Assembly: GCA_947631945.1 (NCBI GenBank)
Contig: CANRNI010000003.1
Span: forward strand, 62,001-126,000
Reading direction: 5' to 3'
DNA: 64,000 nucleotides
Source of the DNA: an uncultured Clostridia bacterium
GTDB taxonomy: Bacteria; Bacillota; Clostridia; Oscillospirales; Acutalibacteraceae
A program made the translations under genes and the position numbers. Shown here in pieces: positions 45,065 through 56,198 of this stretch. Numbering within the stretch: the first letter of the stretch is position 1; each line of letters starts with the position of its first letter. The notes beneath the pieces were generated by a model. That model did not search any database. It was not told where the DNA came from and was given only the letters and a program-made list of their open reading frames with translations.

Positions 45065-46873
45065 TTACTGCTCGTCAAGTTTAAGGATAGCCATAAAAGC
45101 TTCCTGCGGAACCTCGACCGTACCGAACGAGCGCATTCTCTTTTTGCCCTCTTTCTGTTTTTCGAGCAGCTTTTTCTTTCTTGTAATATCTCCGCCGTAG
45201 CATTTTGCGAGAACGTCCTTGCGCAAGGCCTTAACCGTTTCTCTTGCTATAATCTTGCCGCCTATGGCAATCTGGACAGGAATTTCAAACATCTGACGCG
45301 GTATGTTATCCTTTAGCTTTTCAGCGATTTTACGCGCCCTGTTATACGCCTTGTCGGAATGTATTATAAACGACAGCGCGTCCACGGCCGAGCCGTTCAG
45401 CAGCACGTCGAGCTTCACAAGGTCGGAACGCTCATAGCCTTTAAGCTCATAATCGAAAGAAGCGTAACCTCTCGTTCTCGATTTCAAAGCGTCAAAGAAA
45501 TCGTAAATTATCTCGTTGAGCGGCAGGTCATATGCAATTTCCACACGGTCGGAGGAAATATAATTCATTCCCTTGTAAACTCCCCTGCGCTCCTGGCACA
45601 AGTCCATTATTGTGCCGACGAACTCCGGCGGCGAGAAAATATGCGCGTCCGACACAGGCTCTTCGCAGAAATCAATTTCGGCGGGGTCGGGATATTTAGT
45701 CGGGTTATCAATCTCGAGTATATCGCCGTTCCTCATATGGATTTTATAAATAACGCTCGGAACTGTGGAAACAAGGTCGAGGTCGTATTCCCTTTCAAGC
45801 CTTTCCTGTATGATTTCGAGGTGAAGCAGTCCGAGAAAGCCGCAGCGGAAACCGAAGCCGAGCGCACCCGACGTTTCGGGCTCAAACGACAGCGCCGCGT
45901 CGTTCAACTGCAATTTTTCGAGCGCTTCCTTTAAAGCCTCATAATCCGCGCCGTCCGCAGGATAAATCCCGCAGAAAACCATTGGATTTACCTTTTTATA
46001 GCCCGCCAAAGGCTCTGATGCGGGATTCTCGGCTGTAGTTACCGTATCGCCGACTCTCGCATCGCGCACCGTTTTAATGGAAGCGGTTATATATCCTACT
46101 TCGCCCGACGAAAGCTTATCCGAAGGATTAAGCGACGTCGCGGCCATTTTGCCGACCTCTACAACGGTAAACTGAGCTCCCGTCGCCATCATTCGCATTG
46201 TGTCGCCCGGCTTTATCGTACCGTCCATAATTCTGACGTAAACTATAACGCCCTTATAATTATCGTAAACGGAATCGAAAACAAGGGCGCGGAGCGGCGC
46301 ATCGTCGTCGCCCTCGGGACACGGCACAAGCTTTACTATCTGCCTTAAAACGTCCTCAACGTTCTGTCCCGTTTTCGCAGAAACTCTCGGAGCGTCGGAG
46401 CTGTCAAGACCGATTATTTCCTCGATATCTTTCGCGACCGTATCAGGGTCGGCAGCGGGCAAATCTATTTTGTTTATAACGGGAACAAGTTCAAGGTCAT
46501 GGTCAAGCGCAAGGTATGTATTCGCGAGCGTCTGAGCCTCGATACCCTGAGTGGCGTCAACTATAAGAACAGCGCCTTCGCAGGCCGCGAGAGAGCGCGA
46601 AACCTCATAGTTAAAATCGACATGGCCGGGAGTGTCTATTAAATTAAGCTCGTATTCCTCGCCGTCCTGAGTGTAACAGAGCGTTACGGCGTGAGCCTTT
46701 ATCGTTATTCCTCTCTCGCGCTCAAGCTCCATATCGTCCAAAATCTGCTGCTGCATATCGCGCTTTGCAACGGAATCCGTAAGCTCAAGAAGCCTGTCGG
46801 CAAGAGTTGATTTGCCGTGGTCTATATGCGCTATTATTGAAAAATTTCTGATGTGTTCTTTTTTTATCTTCAT
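45065..46873 (-). CDS. lepA: Elongation factor 4 (back-translocating GTPase LepA)
   Basis: 602 residues from the ATG at 46873; GGAGG lies just upstream and a TTG at 46885 overlapping it is unlikely. GTPase motifs [14 protein letters not shown] (P-loop), DTPGHVDF (G3) and [10 protein letters not shown] (G4). The LepA-specific C-terminal domain ends KVLDEQ-like (AILKLDEQ). It rescues stalled or mis-translocated ribosomes. First gene of lepA-hemW. Confidence 0.97.
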   Translation of the reverse strand: MKIKKEHIRNFSIIAHIDHGKSTLADRLLELTDSVAKRDMQQQILDDMELERERGITIKAHAVTLCYTQDGEEYELNLIDTPGHVDFNYEVSRSLAACEGAVLIVDATQGIEAQTLANTYLALDHDLELVPVINKIDLPAADPDTVAKDIEEIIGLDSSDAPRVSAKTGQNVEDVLRQIVKLVPCPEGDDDAPLRALVFDSVYDNYKGVIVYVRIMDGTIKPGDTMRMMATGAQFTVVEVGKMAATSLNPSDKLSSGEVGYITASIKTVRDARVGDTVTTAENPASEPLAGYKKVNPMVFCGIYPADGADYEALKEALEKLQLNDAALSFEPETSGALGFGFRCGFLGLLHLEIIQERLEREYDLDLVSTVPSVIYKIHMRNGDILEIDNPTKYPDPAEIDFCEEPVSDAHIFSPPEFVGTIMDLCQERRGVYKGMNYISSDRVEIAYDLPLNEIIYDFFDALKSRTRGYASFDYELKGYERSDLVKLDVLLNGSAVDALSFIIHSDKAYNRARKIAEKLKDNIPRQMFEIPVQIAIGGKIIARETVKALRKDVLAKCYGGDITRKKKLLEKQKEGKKRMRSFGTVEVPQEAFMAILKLDEQ

Positions 46874-46918
46874 TTTGTCCTCCAAAACTGTAATTCAATC
46901 AGAGTGTGAACCACTCTA

Positions 46919-47794
46919 TCAAAGGTCATTGTCGGCAGGTTTGAAGCCCAAACCTAAAATTTCCGACGCGTCCGATATTATTATAAACGGCTGTTCGTCG
47001 AACCGCCTTACAATTTTTCTCAGCTTTGACACCTCGCTCGGACGCACTACTGACAGAAGCATATGCCTTTCCTCTCCCGTGTAGCCGCCCTGAACGGGCA
47101 GTATTGAAACCCCTCTCGGCGTTTCCTTTGTTATCGCCTTTGCGATTTCGTCTGATTTCGACGTTATTATCATCAGCATTTTGCCGCTTGACGCGCCGTA
47201 AAGCACAAAATCGATAGCCTTTCCCGACACAAGGAAAACAATTGTCGCATACAGTATACTTTCGATGTTTTTGTAAACGACGCCCGCAAGGAGAGCTACG
47301 CACATATCGCACAGCATCATTAGCCTTCCCATTGACAAATGCGGATATTTTTTTCTTAAAAGCCTGCTTAAAATATCGGTTCCGCCGCTTGTGGAGCCTC
47401 TTGTAAAGATAATACCAAGGCCGATTCCCATAATCGCGCCGCCGAAAAGTGCGGCGAGGAGTTTATCGCCGCTGTACGTCGGCAGAAAAAGCGCGCCGAC
47501 GTCGATAAAAACAGACGACAAAAAGGTTGAAAACAGAGTTTTGACTATAAACTGCCGGCCGAGAACTATAAACGCGACGATGAAAAGCGGAACGTTGAGA
47601 GCGAACATCGAAACGCCAATCGGAAAATTCCAAATATGATTTATAAGAATAGCAAGACCCGTAACGCCGCCCGACGATATATCGTTTGGAGCGACAAAAC
47701 AGTTGACCGCCGCCGCATATATAAAGCTGCCAGCGGTACAGATAACAATATCAAGAAAAATTTCCTTCGCGCTCTCTTTTCTTATTTTTGCCAT
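46919..47794 (-). CDS. YitT family membrane protein
   Basis: 291 residues from the ATG at 47794 (GGAAGG upstream). Five membrane segments with the DUF161 repeats (NCFVAPNDISSGGVTGLAIL, FTRGSTSGGTDILSRLL) and a cytoplasmic DUF2179 domain (RGVSILPVQGGYTGEERHML). Widespread in Firmicutes; transport role suspected, substrate unknown. Confidence 0.88.
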   Translation of the reverse strand: MAKIRKESAKEIFLDIVICTAGSFIYAAAVNCFVAPNDISSGGVTGLAILINHIWNFPIGVSMFALNVPLFIVAFIVLGRQFIVKTLFSTFLSSVFIDVGALFLPTYSGDKLLAALFGGAIMGIGLGIIFTRGSTSGGTDILSRLLRKKYPHLSMGRLMMLCDMCVALLAGVVYKNIESILYATIVFLVSGKAIDFVLYGASSGKMLMIITSKSDEIAKAITKETPRGVSILPVQGGYTGEERHMLLSVVRPSEVSKLRKIVRRFDEQPFIIISDASEILGLGFKPADNDL

Positions 47795-47879
47795 AAAAAA
47801 CCTTCCATTTGTCAAAGAATAGAGATTATTAAGCTGTTATCGCCGCAGACTAACCTAAAAGGCTTACGATAATTTCCGA

Positions 47880-49551
<1,672 letters not shown>

Positions 49552-49552
49552 T

Positions 49553-49671
49553 CAATGTACAATTGACAATGTACAATTAATAATTATCTATTTACAACTT
49601 TACAATTCGCTGATTACATATTCGGCTGTACAAGCGGTTGTTTTCCGATAATTATCATTAATTGTCAATTG
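49553..49671. repeat. Second small inverted-repeat element upstream of obg
   Basis: CAATGTACAATT occurs twice in tandem, 2 bp apart (49553-49564 and 49567-49578). The left arm CAATTGACAA...AATTAATAATTAT (49560-49587) is inverted at 49648-49671 as ATAATTAT...AATTGTCAATTG. Unrelated to the TTAAGG family. Lies within the obg 5' region. Confidence 0.6.
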
Positions 49672-49786
49672 CTCCCTGTATCTCCTTTCGCTGCAATTCA
49701 ATCTTATTACACAATTAATCATTATAAATTATAACATATATTTTACGAATTATAAATATATGTGGAAAAAATTCTTTTAAAAATTT

Positions 49787-49824
49787 CGCCGCGAATATGA
49801 AAGTAAAAATCATACTGCGCGGTG
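49787..49824 (-). terminator. Stem-loop after the cohesin-like gene
   Basis: On the minus strand CACCGCG pairs with CGCGGCG with a further inner GTATGA/TCATAT pairing, then AAATTTTTAAAAG. Confidence 0.5.
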
Positions 49825-49834
49825 AATTATTATT

Positions 49835-50488
49835 TTAGGGTTTTCTTCTGTATTTTATAACTATCCAAACAAGGAGCAATATGAAAACCGCCGCGGCAAT
49901 GACAGCCGCTAATATAACCTTATTAACGTTCTTTTGATTTTTATCATCATTTGAAGATATCATGCTGTAATCCTCCGCCGTAGACCTCTTTACGCTCCCT
50001 TCGGTAAGAGGAATCTTAAGAGTAGCTCTGTCGAGCGAAACCGCCGACGAATCGGGATCCATCTGACAACTGTCCGCCGTTGCTATAAATGCCGTGCTGT
50101 CGGCGTTTTCATCTTTTACCTTAAAAGTAAAGACGGCAATAGCCGCGCTGCCGTCGCTGTCGCAGTCCTCTTCCCTTACGTGCTCCAAATCTACAAACTG
50201 TATTGAAATAAGACCGTCATTATCGTTTATTTCCATCATGACGTCCTGCATTTTCGCTTTTTCATAATCAGTCATTTCAAGCGACGCGTTATTGTATTTA
50301 AGCCTGAAATCCGCGCTTTCGGTTCCCGCGAAATCAAGCAGACGATATTCTACTGTTATTGTTTTTTTGCTGTCGTTATAATCCGCCGTCAGCATAAACT
50401 TTGGCGTACTCCAAGCCGACGCTGTAATCATCGAAAACGCCGTAATCATAACGGTTATGCTTAAAACCAATGATAATAATTTTTTCAT
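49835..50488 (-). CDS. Membrane-anchored cohesin-like surface protein
   Basis: 217 residues: signal peptide (about 1-25), a single beta-sandwich resembling cohesins (YNDSKKTITVEYRLLDFAG, then the FRLKYNNASLEM strand, GLISIQFVD and AAIAVFTFKVKD, about 30-165), a short linker, a C-terminal membrane helix (VILAAVIAAAVFILLLVWIVI) and a basic tail. It could hold dockerin-bearing proteins, such as the one at 5529-8213, at the membrane, though cohesin-like folds also occur without that role. It lies 13 bp after the FkbM gene on the same strand and may be cotranscribed. Confidence 0.65.
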   Translation of the reverse strand: MKKLLSLVLSITVMITAFSMITASAWSTPKFMLTADYNDSKKTITVEYRLLDFAGTESADFRLKYNNASLEMTDYEKAKMQDVMMEINDNDGLISIQFVDLEHVREEDCDSDGSAAIAVFTFKVKDENADSTAFIATADSCQMDPDSSAVSLDRATLKIPLTEGSVKRSTAEDYSMISSNDDKNQKNVNKVILAAVIAAAVFILLLVWIVIKYRRKP

Positions 50489-50501
50489 TTTTAATATCCT
50501 T

Positions 50502-51536
50502 TCAGATAAAATAAAATTGAGTATCCCAAGCGGGGATATAAGGATTGTGCCTTATGTAAACCTTGTAATCGGGTCTTATCTTCTTTACCTTGAGCGCAAG
50601 AGCGAAAATATCCTCCGAACGGTGATAGCACGAAACGAGCATTTTCGGCTTATAATTCTTAATCGTTTCAGCGGTTCCGTCAATAGCTTTTGATTCAAAG
50701 CCCTCAACGTCAAATTTAATATACGTGACGCGTTTACCGTTTAAAATATTATCTACGGTATCGCTTTCCGCTCTTTGATTGGCTTTTCCCAAAATACTTC
50801 TGCCGCCGTTTTTCGGTAAATGCTCATAATCCGTTTTATCGGATACGCAGATATTGAAAAGCTCGGTATTTTTAAGCTCCGACATATTCTCACACAGCTT
50901 CTTGAAATTTCTGCCGTTAGGCTCGACCGCGTAAATTTTTTCGTATCCGCCCGTATGATTCAGAAATTCGCGTACGGTATCGCCGTCATACGCTCCGAGA
51001 TCCATATAAATTTCGTTATTCCCGAGCCTTAAAACGTTTTTATAAGCTTCGTCCCTTTCGGTTTGACAAGCAAGAAGCAAATCAACGTTTCCCGTAAGCT
51101 TAAACTTAACCGTGTTATCAAAAACCTTTTTTGACAATTCATCGCAAAGCATATCCCTGACTTCGTTTATTTCATCAATATGCTTTTCGTAAAACGCTCT
51201 GTTAAAAATTTCATCTCCGTAAACAGGCACGTCTGCGGAATACAGCTCCCGCTCCTTTGAAATCATAAGTATATTATCAATAACGTCTTTTCTTGACGAA
51301 CCGAAAGCGGTGAGAACCAAAAAATCACCGAATTTTTCTTTTGCCTGCGAATAGCTTATAACGGGAAATCCCCGAAATTCGCGTTTGCGCACAAAACTGT
51401 CGCTTGCGAAAACGCCCGACACTTTTACGGAAAGTCTTTGAAGCTCGTCAAGAATCTTATCGGCTCCGTTTCCCGTTCCGTAGAGCAAAATCGGTTTTTC
51501 GGTCTCCGACGCTCTTTCCCAAACGTTTTTCATCAT
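50502..51536 (-). CDS. FkbM-family methyltransferase
   Basis: 344 residues. An N-terminal region (ILLYGTGNGADKILDEL) is a small Rossmann-like domain found in sugar-modifying proteins. The C-terminal half is an FkbM SAM-dependent methyltransferase: YMDLGAYDGDTVREF (SAM loop), YAVEPNGRNFKKL and YIKFDVEGFE. Probably methylates a surface glycan or sugar intermediate. The ATG at 51536 overlaps the GDPD stop as ATGA. Confidence 0.88.
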   Translation of the reverse strand: MMKNVWERASETEKPILLYGTGNGADKILDELQRLSVKVSGVFASDSFVRKREFRGFPVISYSQAKEKFGDFLVLTAFGSSRKDVIDNILMISKERELYSADVPVYGDEIFNRAFYEKHIDEINEVRDMLCDELSKKVFDNTVKFKLTGNVDLLLACQTERDEAYKNVLRLGNNEIYMDLGAYDGDTVREFLNHTGGYEKIYAVEPNGRNFKKLCENMSELKNTELFNICVSDKTDYEHLPKNGGRSILGKANQRAESDTVDNILNGKRVTYIKFDVEGFESKAIDGTAETIKNYKPKMLVSCYHRSEDIFALALKVKKIRPDYKVYIRHNPYIPAWDTQFYFI

Positions 51537-52252
51537 TCGAGAATATTGGACGTGATATACTCGATTCCCCACTTCGCGAGCCGTTCGCCGGCGTCGGGGT
51601 CGTCGCAGGTCCAGCAGTTGACTTTGATTCCGGCGTTATGAAGCTCTTTAATGTTTTCTTCGTTAAGCGCTTTATAGCATATATCGAGGTCAAGATTATT
51701 CGTTTTAAGAATATCAATCAGCGAATCGCTGTAATCGTCAACAAGAAACTGAGCCGCCTGTTCGGGATACTTTTTTCTCAGTATAACGAGATTTTCAAGG
51801 CAGAACGAAATAAAAATAACGTTTTCAAGGTAATTAAGACTTTCAATTATACCTGTCATCTCATAAATCTCATTTTCCTCAAACGCGTTCTTAAATTCGA
51901 GAACAGCCGTTTTTGAATATTTTTTGCAGATTTTTATATATTCCTCAAGCGTAGGTATTCTTAAATCCGTGCGTCCCTTTCTGCCGTCCGTATCCGTAAG
52001 CAGAAGATTTCTGAGACAATCAAACGTCGTCTTTTCGACCTCCATATTATCCGTAGCGACCCTGCCCGTCATATCGTCGTGAATAACCACATATTTACCG
52101 TCGAGCGTTTTATGTACGTCTGTTTCAATGCCGTAATAGCTTCTGTTGCCTGCGGCTGTAAACGCGGCGTTTGTGTTTTCCTTTTCGATTCCGCTCAGGC
52201 CTCTGTGCGCTATTACAAGAGTATTTTTTTTATCGAATTTTATTGTATCCAT
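51533..52252 (-). CDS. Glycerophosphodiester phosphodiesterase
   Basis: 239 residues, TIM-barrel GDPD: LVIAHRGLSGIEKENTNAAF (catalytic HRG), GIETDVHKTLDGKYVVIHDD, and NCWTCDDPD near the C-terminus. No signal peptide. Hydrolyses glycerophosphodiesters such as glycerophosphocholine, or turns over teichoic acid units. Divergent from licD across a 130-bp gap. Confidence 0.92.
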   Translation of the reverse strand: MDTIKFDKKNTLVIAHRGLSGIEKENTNAAFTAAGNRSYYGIETDVHKTLDGKYVVIHDDMTGRVATDNMEVEKTTFDCLRNLLLTDTDGRKGRTDLRIPTLEEYIKICKKYSKTAVLEFKNAFEENEIYEMTGIIESLNYLENVIFISFCLENLVILRKKYPEQAAQFLVDDYSDSLIDILKTNNLDLDICYKALNEENIKELHNAGIKVNCWTCDDPDAGERLAKWGIEYITSNILE

Positions 52253-52382
52253 AGGTATATTCCTCCCAATGGGAAAAGTATACCACTAAATATTTGAAAC
52301 TTCAATATTAAATTAATAAATATGTTGCAAAATAAATTGAGGTATGATAATATTGAACCATGAATTAAAAAAGGATGATTTT

Positions 52383-53270
52383 ATGGAAATCGCACAGCAG
52401 CTTTATAAGGATTTTACGGAAGAACAAAAAGAAAAACTTCATCGGATACAGGATATCGAGCTTAAGCTTTTAAGAGAGCTTGACAGGATATGCGATAAAT
52501 ATAATCTGCATTATTCGCTTGCGGGCGGAACGCTTTTGGGCGCAATACGCCACAAGGATTTTATCCCATGGGACGACGATATAGATATCGACCTTAAAAG
52601 GGACGATTTTAATAAGCTTATAAAGGTTCTCCCTTTTGAGCTCGGAGACGAATTTGAATTTTTGAATTACGATTCCTACGGAGATTATTTCTGCGATTTT
52701 ATTCCGAGAATTTTTTATAAAAACAGCAAAGCCGTAAACTCATTCAGTACGGACGGCGGCAAAAATAATTTTGCCAACGACGAGAGAATGAACAGGATTT
52801 TTATAGAGTTATACTGTCTGCATGATACCGATTCCAAGGTTATAAAGAAACAGCTTTTTAAAGTAAAAGCGATTTACGGTCTTGCGATGGCTCACAGATT
52901 TATTCCGACGGATAATTCAAAATATTCTCTTTTCCAAAAATTTCAGGTCGGAGTTCTTTCCGCCGCAGGAAAGCATATACCGCTTAAAAAAATTTACGAA
53001 ATGTACGAAAAATGCGTAAATGAGGTTCCGACAGGTACGGGCGACAAATATTTTAAGCCAAGCGCTCCCCTGCCCGTTATCTCAAGGAACGTCTTTCCAA
53101 AATACTTTTTTGATAAATATACAAAAGCTCCTTTAAGAAACGACGAAGCGCAGATTCCCTCCGAGTATATAAAAGTCCTTGAATATCTTTACGGCAATTG
53201 GCAGGATTTACCCAAGGATAGCGACAGGCACCCGGGGCATTTCGAGCTTTTAAAAACTGAAATTTGGTAA
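52383..53270 (+). CDS. licD: LicD-family phosphotransferase
   Basis: 295 residues from the ATG at 52383 (AAGGA upstream). The LicD signature is clear: LHYSLAGGTLLGAIRHKDFI followed by PWDDDIDI, with the metal-binding aspartates. LicD proteins transfer phosphocholine, or other phospho-substituents, to surface glycans. First gene of a plus-strand cluster with the cytidylyltransferase and flippase. Confidence 0.9.
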   Translation: MEIAQQLYKDFTEEQKEKLHRIQDIELKLLRELDRICDKYNLHYSLAGGTLLGAIRHKDFIPWDDDIDIDLKRDDFNKLIKVLPFELGDEFEFLNYDSYGDYFCDFIPRIFYKNSKAVNSFSTDGGKNNFANDERMNRIFIELYCLHDTDSKVIKKQLFKVKAIYGLAMAHRFIPTDNSKYSLFQKFQVGVLSAAGKHIPLKKIYEMYEKCVNEVPTGTGDKYFKPSAPLPVISRNVFPKYFFDKYTKAPLRNDEAQIPSEYIKVLEYLYGNWQDLPKDSDRHPGHFELLKTEIW

Positions 53271-53292
53271 TATAAGGAAAGGAGCATACTTA

Positions 53293-53958
53293 ATGAACGC
53301 AAAGAATATTATAATAATAATGTCCGGCGGAGTCGGCAACAGATTCGGGGCGAATATACCTAAACAGTATTGCATACTTAACGGCAGACCCGTTATAGAT
53401 TATGTTATTGACGCGGCGAAAGGCTCAAAGACTGCGGATAAAACAGTTGTCGTTATGGACCCGTCCTGTATGGAGCTTTCCGAGGAGCTTAAAAATTCCG
53501 GCTTTGATTTTGCGCTCAACGGCAAGGAACGTCCCGATTCGCTTAAAAGCGCGTTTGACCATATTACAAAAAACTATCCCGAATGTGAGGGCGTTATAAT
53601 TCTTGACGCGGTCGCGCCGTTTGTAACTTCCGAGCTTATAGACGATTATCTCACTAAGCTCAATGATTACGACGCAGTAATAACCTGTCAGAAAATAACG
53701 GGAGCGTTGGGAAATTACGATTTTGACCCGCTCGACAGAGAAAAATATTACATGACGCAGTCTCCCGAGGCGTTCCGCTTTAAAACGCTTCTGCCTCATT
53801 TCAAAACAGATTTCCCGAGCCAGGAATTGGCGTGGCAGCTTCCGAGAGAGACTAAAAAATATCTTAACTTTGATTTCAAGGATAATCTTAAACTCACATA
53901 TGATTTCCAGCTTAGATATGCGGAATATCTTATGGAATATCTTGACGGCAAAAAATAA
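53293..53958 (+). CDS. IspD/TarI-family cytidylyltransferase
   Basis: 221 residues, nucleotidyltransferase fold: MSGGVGNRFGANIPKQY (CTP loop), GKERPDSLKSAF, LDAVAPFVT and DYDAVITCQK. Either IspD (isoprenoid synthesis) or a TarI-type enzyme making CDP-ribitol or another CDP-alditol for teichoic acids. The position between licD and a flippase favours a surface-polymer role. Confidence 0.85.
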   Translation: MNAKNIIIIMSGGVGNRFGANIPKQYCILNGRPVIDYVIDAAKGSKTADKTVVVMDPSCMELSEELKNSGFDFALNGKERPDSLKSAFDHITKNYPECEGVIILDAVAPFVTSELIDDYLTKLNDYDAVITCQKITGALGNYDFDPLDREKYYMTQSPEAFRFKTLLPHFKTDFPSQELAWQLPRETKKYLNFDFKDNLKLTYDFQLRYAEYLMEYLDGKK

Positions 53959-53991
53959 TTCCGAAACTCTGTATGAAAAAGGAGCGATACC

Positions 53992-54087
53992 GTGTGCAAA
54001 GGCTTATACTTTTACAGCGTCTTGCGCGGTTTAGGTATCGCGTGGCGGTTTAAATGGATAAAAACAAGAAAAAGCTTTTTAATATAG
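53992..54087 (+). CDS. Possible 31-residue leader peptide overlapping the flippase start
   Basis: A GTG with AAGGAG seven bases upstream opens 31 codons (MCKGLYFYSVLRGLG...), ending in a TAG inside the flippase gene in another frame. Its ribosome site is better than that of the flippase ATG at 54054 (GGCGG, close spacing). It could be a translational-coupling leader or chance. Confidence 0.3.
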   Translation: MCKGLYFYSVLRGLGIAWRFKWIKTRKSFLI

Positions 54088-55262
54088 CGTCTGATTTGGT
54101 TTTCAGCACGGCCGGGCTTATGCTTATGAACGGTATGCTGCAGCTTCTTATAAATCCGACGCTCAATAAGTGGATAGGTGAGGACGCTTTCGGCGATTAT
54201 CAGTCGATATTCGCCGTCGTATCAATAATGGGCACGTCTTTCGGCGTAGCAGCCAACTATTCGAGAATGGTGCGTTCGCGTGAAAAAAAGGATACCAACG
54301 GAGATTACAATATTTTTATTGTGTTCGTCTCATTCCTGTGCGTCGCGGCGGCGGCGGGAACGCTTTTGATTTATAAATCGTTCAGTCTTATACATTTTAT
54401 ACTTCTGACGATTCTTATGGTAGCAACAGTTCTGAGATATTACGGCGATGTCAATTACAGAATAAAGCTGAATTACAAGGGCTTCTTTATATATTATGCC
54501 GTAATAACCGCCGGATATTGTTTCGGTCTGTTGATTTTCAAATACATATCCGAGCAATGGATGCTTACGTTTATAACAGGCGAAGCCGCGGCTGTAATAT
54601 TCGTTCTTTTCCACGGAAATATTTTCAGAGGCAAAAAATTACTGTCTCCGTCTCCCGATTTTAAAGGAACGGTGAAATCCGTCGGTATTCTTTCGGTAAC
54701 AAATCTTATTTCTGCGGCGGCCCAGCAATCGGATAAAATCATATTAAAGCTTGCGATGAACGGCGAAGCCGTTACGACTTTTTATGTTTCAACGCTGTTG
54801 GGCAAGGTCGTTTCTCTGCTTACTACTCCTCTGAATGGCGTTATGATAGGATATCTCACGAAGTACGAAGGCAAATTCACAAAGAAAATGTTCGCCGTTT
54901 TTATTTTTGCCCTCTTGGGACTGGGACTTATTGCTCTTGCGGGATGCTTTATTGCCTCGGAAATATTTGTAAAAATATTTTATCCCGATGTTTTCGACCG
55001 TGCTCAGCCGTATTTTCTGCTCGCGAATGCCGGGCAGGTGTTTTATTTCATTTCAAACTGTCTGATGACGGTTATTTTAAGAATCGCGAGCGAAAAATAT
55101 CAGATGTATATAAATATCGTGTATATATTTATTTATGCCTTCACGGTAATTCCTCTGACTTTAAGCTACGGCATATGGGGCATAACGATAGCTCTTTTAA
55201 TAACCAATGTTTTGAAGTTTATAATCACAACGGTTATAGGATTTGTAAAAATTGATGAATAA
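54054..55262 (+). CDS. Polysaccharide flippase-like membrane protein (MATE/Wzx superfamily)
   Basis: 402 residues with about 12 membrane segments (for example FSTAGLMLMNGMLQLLINP and the paired helices near ILSVTNLISAAAQQSDKIIL). Member of the MOP superfamily that flips lipid-linked glycans. Third gene of the licD cluster; it ends 5 bp before a strong terminator. Confidence 0.85.
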   Translation: MDKNKKKLFNIASDLVFSTAGLMLMNGMLQLLINPTLNKWIGEDAFGDYQSIFAVVSIMGTSFGVAANYSRMVRSREKKDTNGDYNIFIVFVSFLCVAAAAGTLLIYKSFSLIHFILLTILMVATVLRYYGDVNYRIKLNYKGFFIYYAVITAGYCFGLLIFKYISEQWMLTFITGEAAAVIFVLFHGNIFRGKKLLSPSPDFKGTVKSVGILSVTNLISAAAQQSDKIILKLAMNGEAVTTFYVSTLLGKVVSLLTTPLNGVMIGYLTKYEGKFTKKMFAVFIFALLGLGLIALAGCFIASEIFVKIFYPDVFDRAQPYFLLANAGQVFYFISNCLMTVILRIASEKYQMYINIVYIFIYAFTVIPLTLSYGIWGITIALLITNVLKFIITTVIGFVKIDE

Positions 55263-55266
55263 ACAC

Positions 55267-55305
55267 AAAAAATGAGCATTCCGTGTAATACGGCGCTCAT
55301 TTTTT
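55267..55305. terminator. Intrinsic terminator between the flippase and tmk
   Basis: AAAAAATGAGC and GCTCATTTTTT flank an inner CCGT/ACGG pair; poly-T lies on either strand, so it may serve both convergent genes. Confidence 0.85.
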
Positions 55306-55360
55306 CATTTTATAGCTTGCCTTGATGAAGAGTTATTTTTTCGCCGGACAATACACAAAA

Positions 55361-55392
55361 TCCGCATACTGTATTGTGCAGACACTCCTTAA
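55361..55392. repeat. Remnant of the hairpin element
   Basis: AATCCGCATACTGTATTGTG and CAGACACTCCTTAA resemble the remnant at 39565-39592 and the end of type A copies. It directly abuts the tmk stop (55389-55391). Confidence 0.4.
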
Positions 55393-56027
55393 TATATCGC
55401 GTTTACTGCTTTTTCAATCCGAGACGCTACCTCGTCTACGGTTCCGTCGGCGTTTATTACGCATATATTCTCACTGTCTTTTAAAGAATTTATCACATTA
55501 TAAAAACGCTTTCTTATACTCTTAAGATATTCCAAATTTTCATATATTTCTATTTCATCGGCATTTCTGTTCGCTTTTATCCGCTCCATGCTTTTTTCGG
55601 GAGTTAAATCAAGAAATATGCATAAATCAGGTTTTCTTATATCCTCACAGCCGAGGTTAAGACTTTTCAGCCAATCAATTCCAACGTCTACTCCCTGATA
55701 GGCAAGTGTTGAGTAATAATACCTGTCGCATATAACCGTATCGCCGCTTTGCAGATGCATATTTATGCCGTCCGTGGCGCTTACGTTATGCTCTATCCTG
55801 TCAGCGGTAAAAAGCAAAGCAAGCTGGCTTTTTGTAATTTTTTTTCTGCCCGAAAGCACTTCGCGGCACATTTTTCCAAATTCGCTCTCGGTTGGCTCGG
55901 CATGATTTATTACCTTCACGCCTCTTGACAAAAGCTTTTCGGTCAATATCTCAGTCTGCGTAGACTTCCCCGCTCCGTCAAGCCCCTCTATAACTATAAA
56001 TTTACCCATATTCGCCGACACCGGCAT
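55389..56027 (-). CDS. tmk: Thymidylate kinase
   Basis: Phosphorylates dTMP to dTDP. About 212 residues from the ATG at 56027 (GGTG upstream); an ATG at 56009 is also possible. P-loop GLDGAGKST, DRYYYSTLAYQG with the dTMP-binding DRY, and the LID-like KANRNADE segment. The stop is close to a repeat remnant. Confidence 0.94.
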   Translation of the reverse strand: MPVSANMGKFIVIEGLDGAGKSTQTEILTEKLLSRGVKVINHAEPTESEFGKMCREVLSGRKKITKSQLALLFTADRIEHNVSATDGINMHLQSGDTVICDRYYYSTLAYQGVDVGIDWLKSLNLGCEDIRKPDLCIFLDLTPEKSMERIKANRNADEIEIYENLEYLKSIRKRFYNVINSLKDSENICVINADGTVDEVASRIEKAVNAIY

Positions 56028-56095
56028 ATATATCACCGTTCTTTAATCATTTTATCAATTTAAAGCAAAAACCGCACAAACAACGATTACGCCAA

Positions 56096-56198
56096 AATTA
56101 AGTTTTTACAAAACCATGAAATGCGTCGTTTTTGAGCAGTCTGACGAAAAATCCGTCGGCGCGTCCGCGCGACATTAATTATGCGGTATTACCTTATA
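56096..56198. repeat. Copy of the hairpin element fused to the end of rsmA (right half)
   Basis: Contains CAGTCTGACGAAAAATCC and ends ATTATGCGGTATTACCTTAT, a type B end with one mismatch. The left half has decayed. The end overlaps the rsmA stop and last six codons. Confidence 0.7.
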
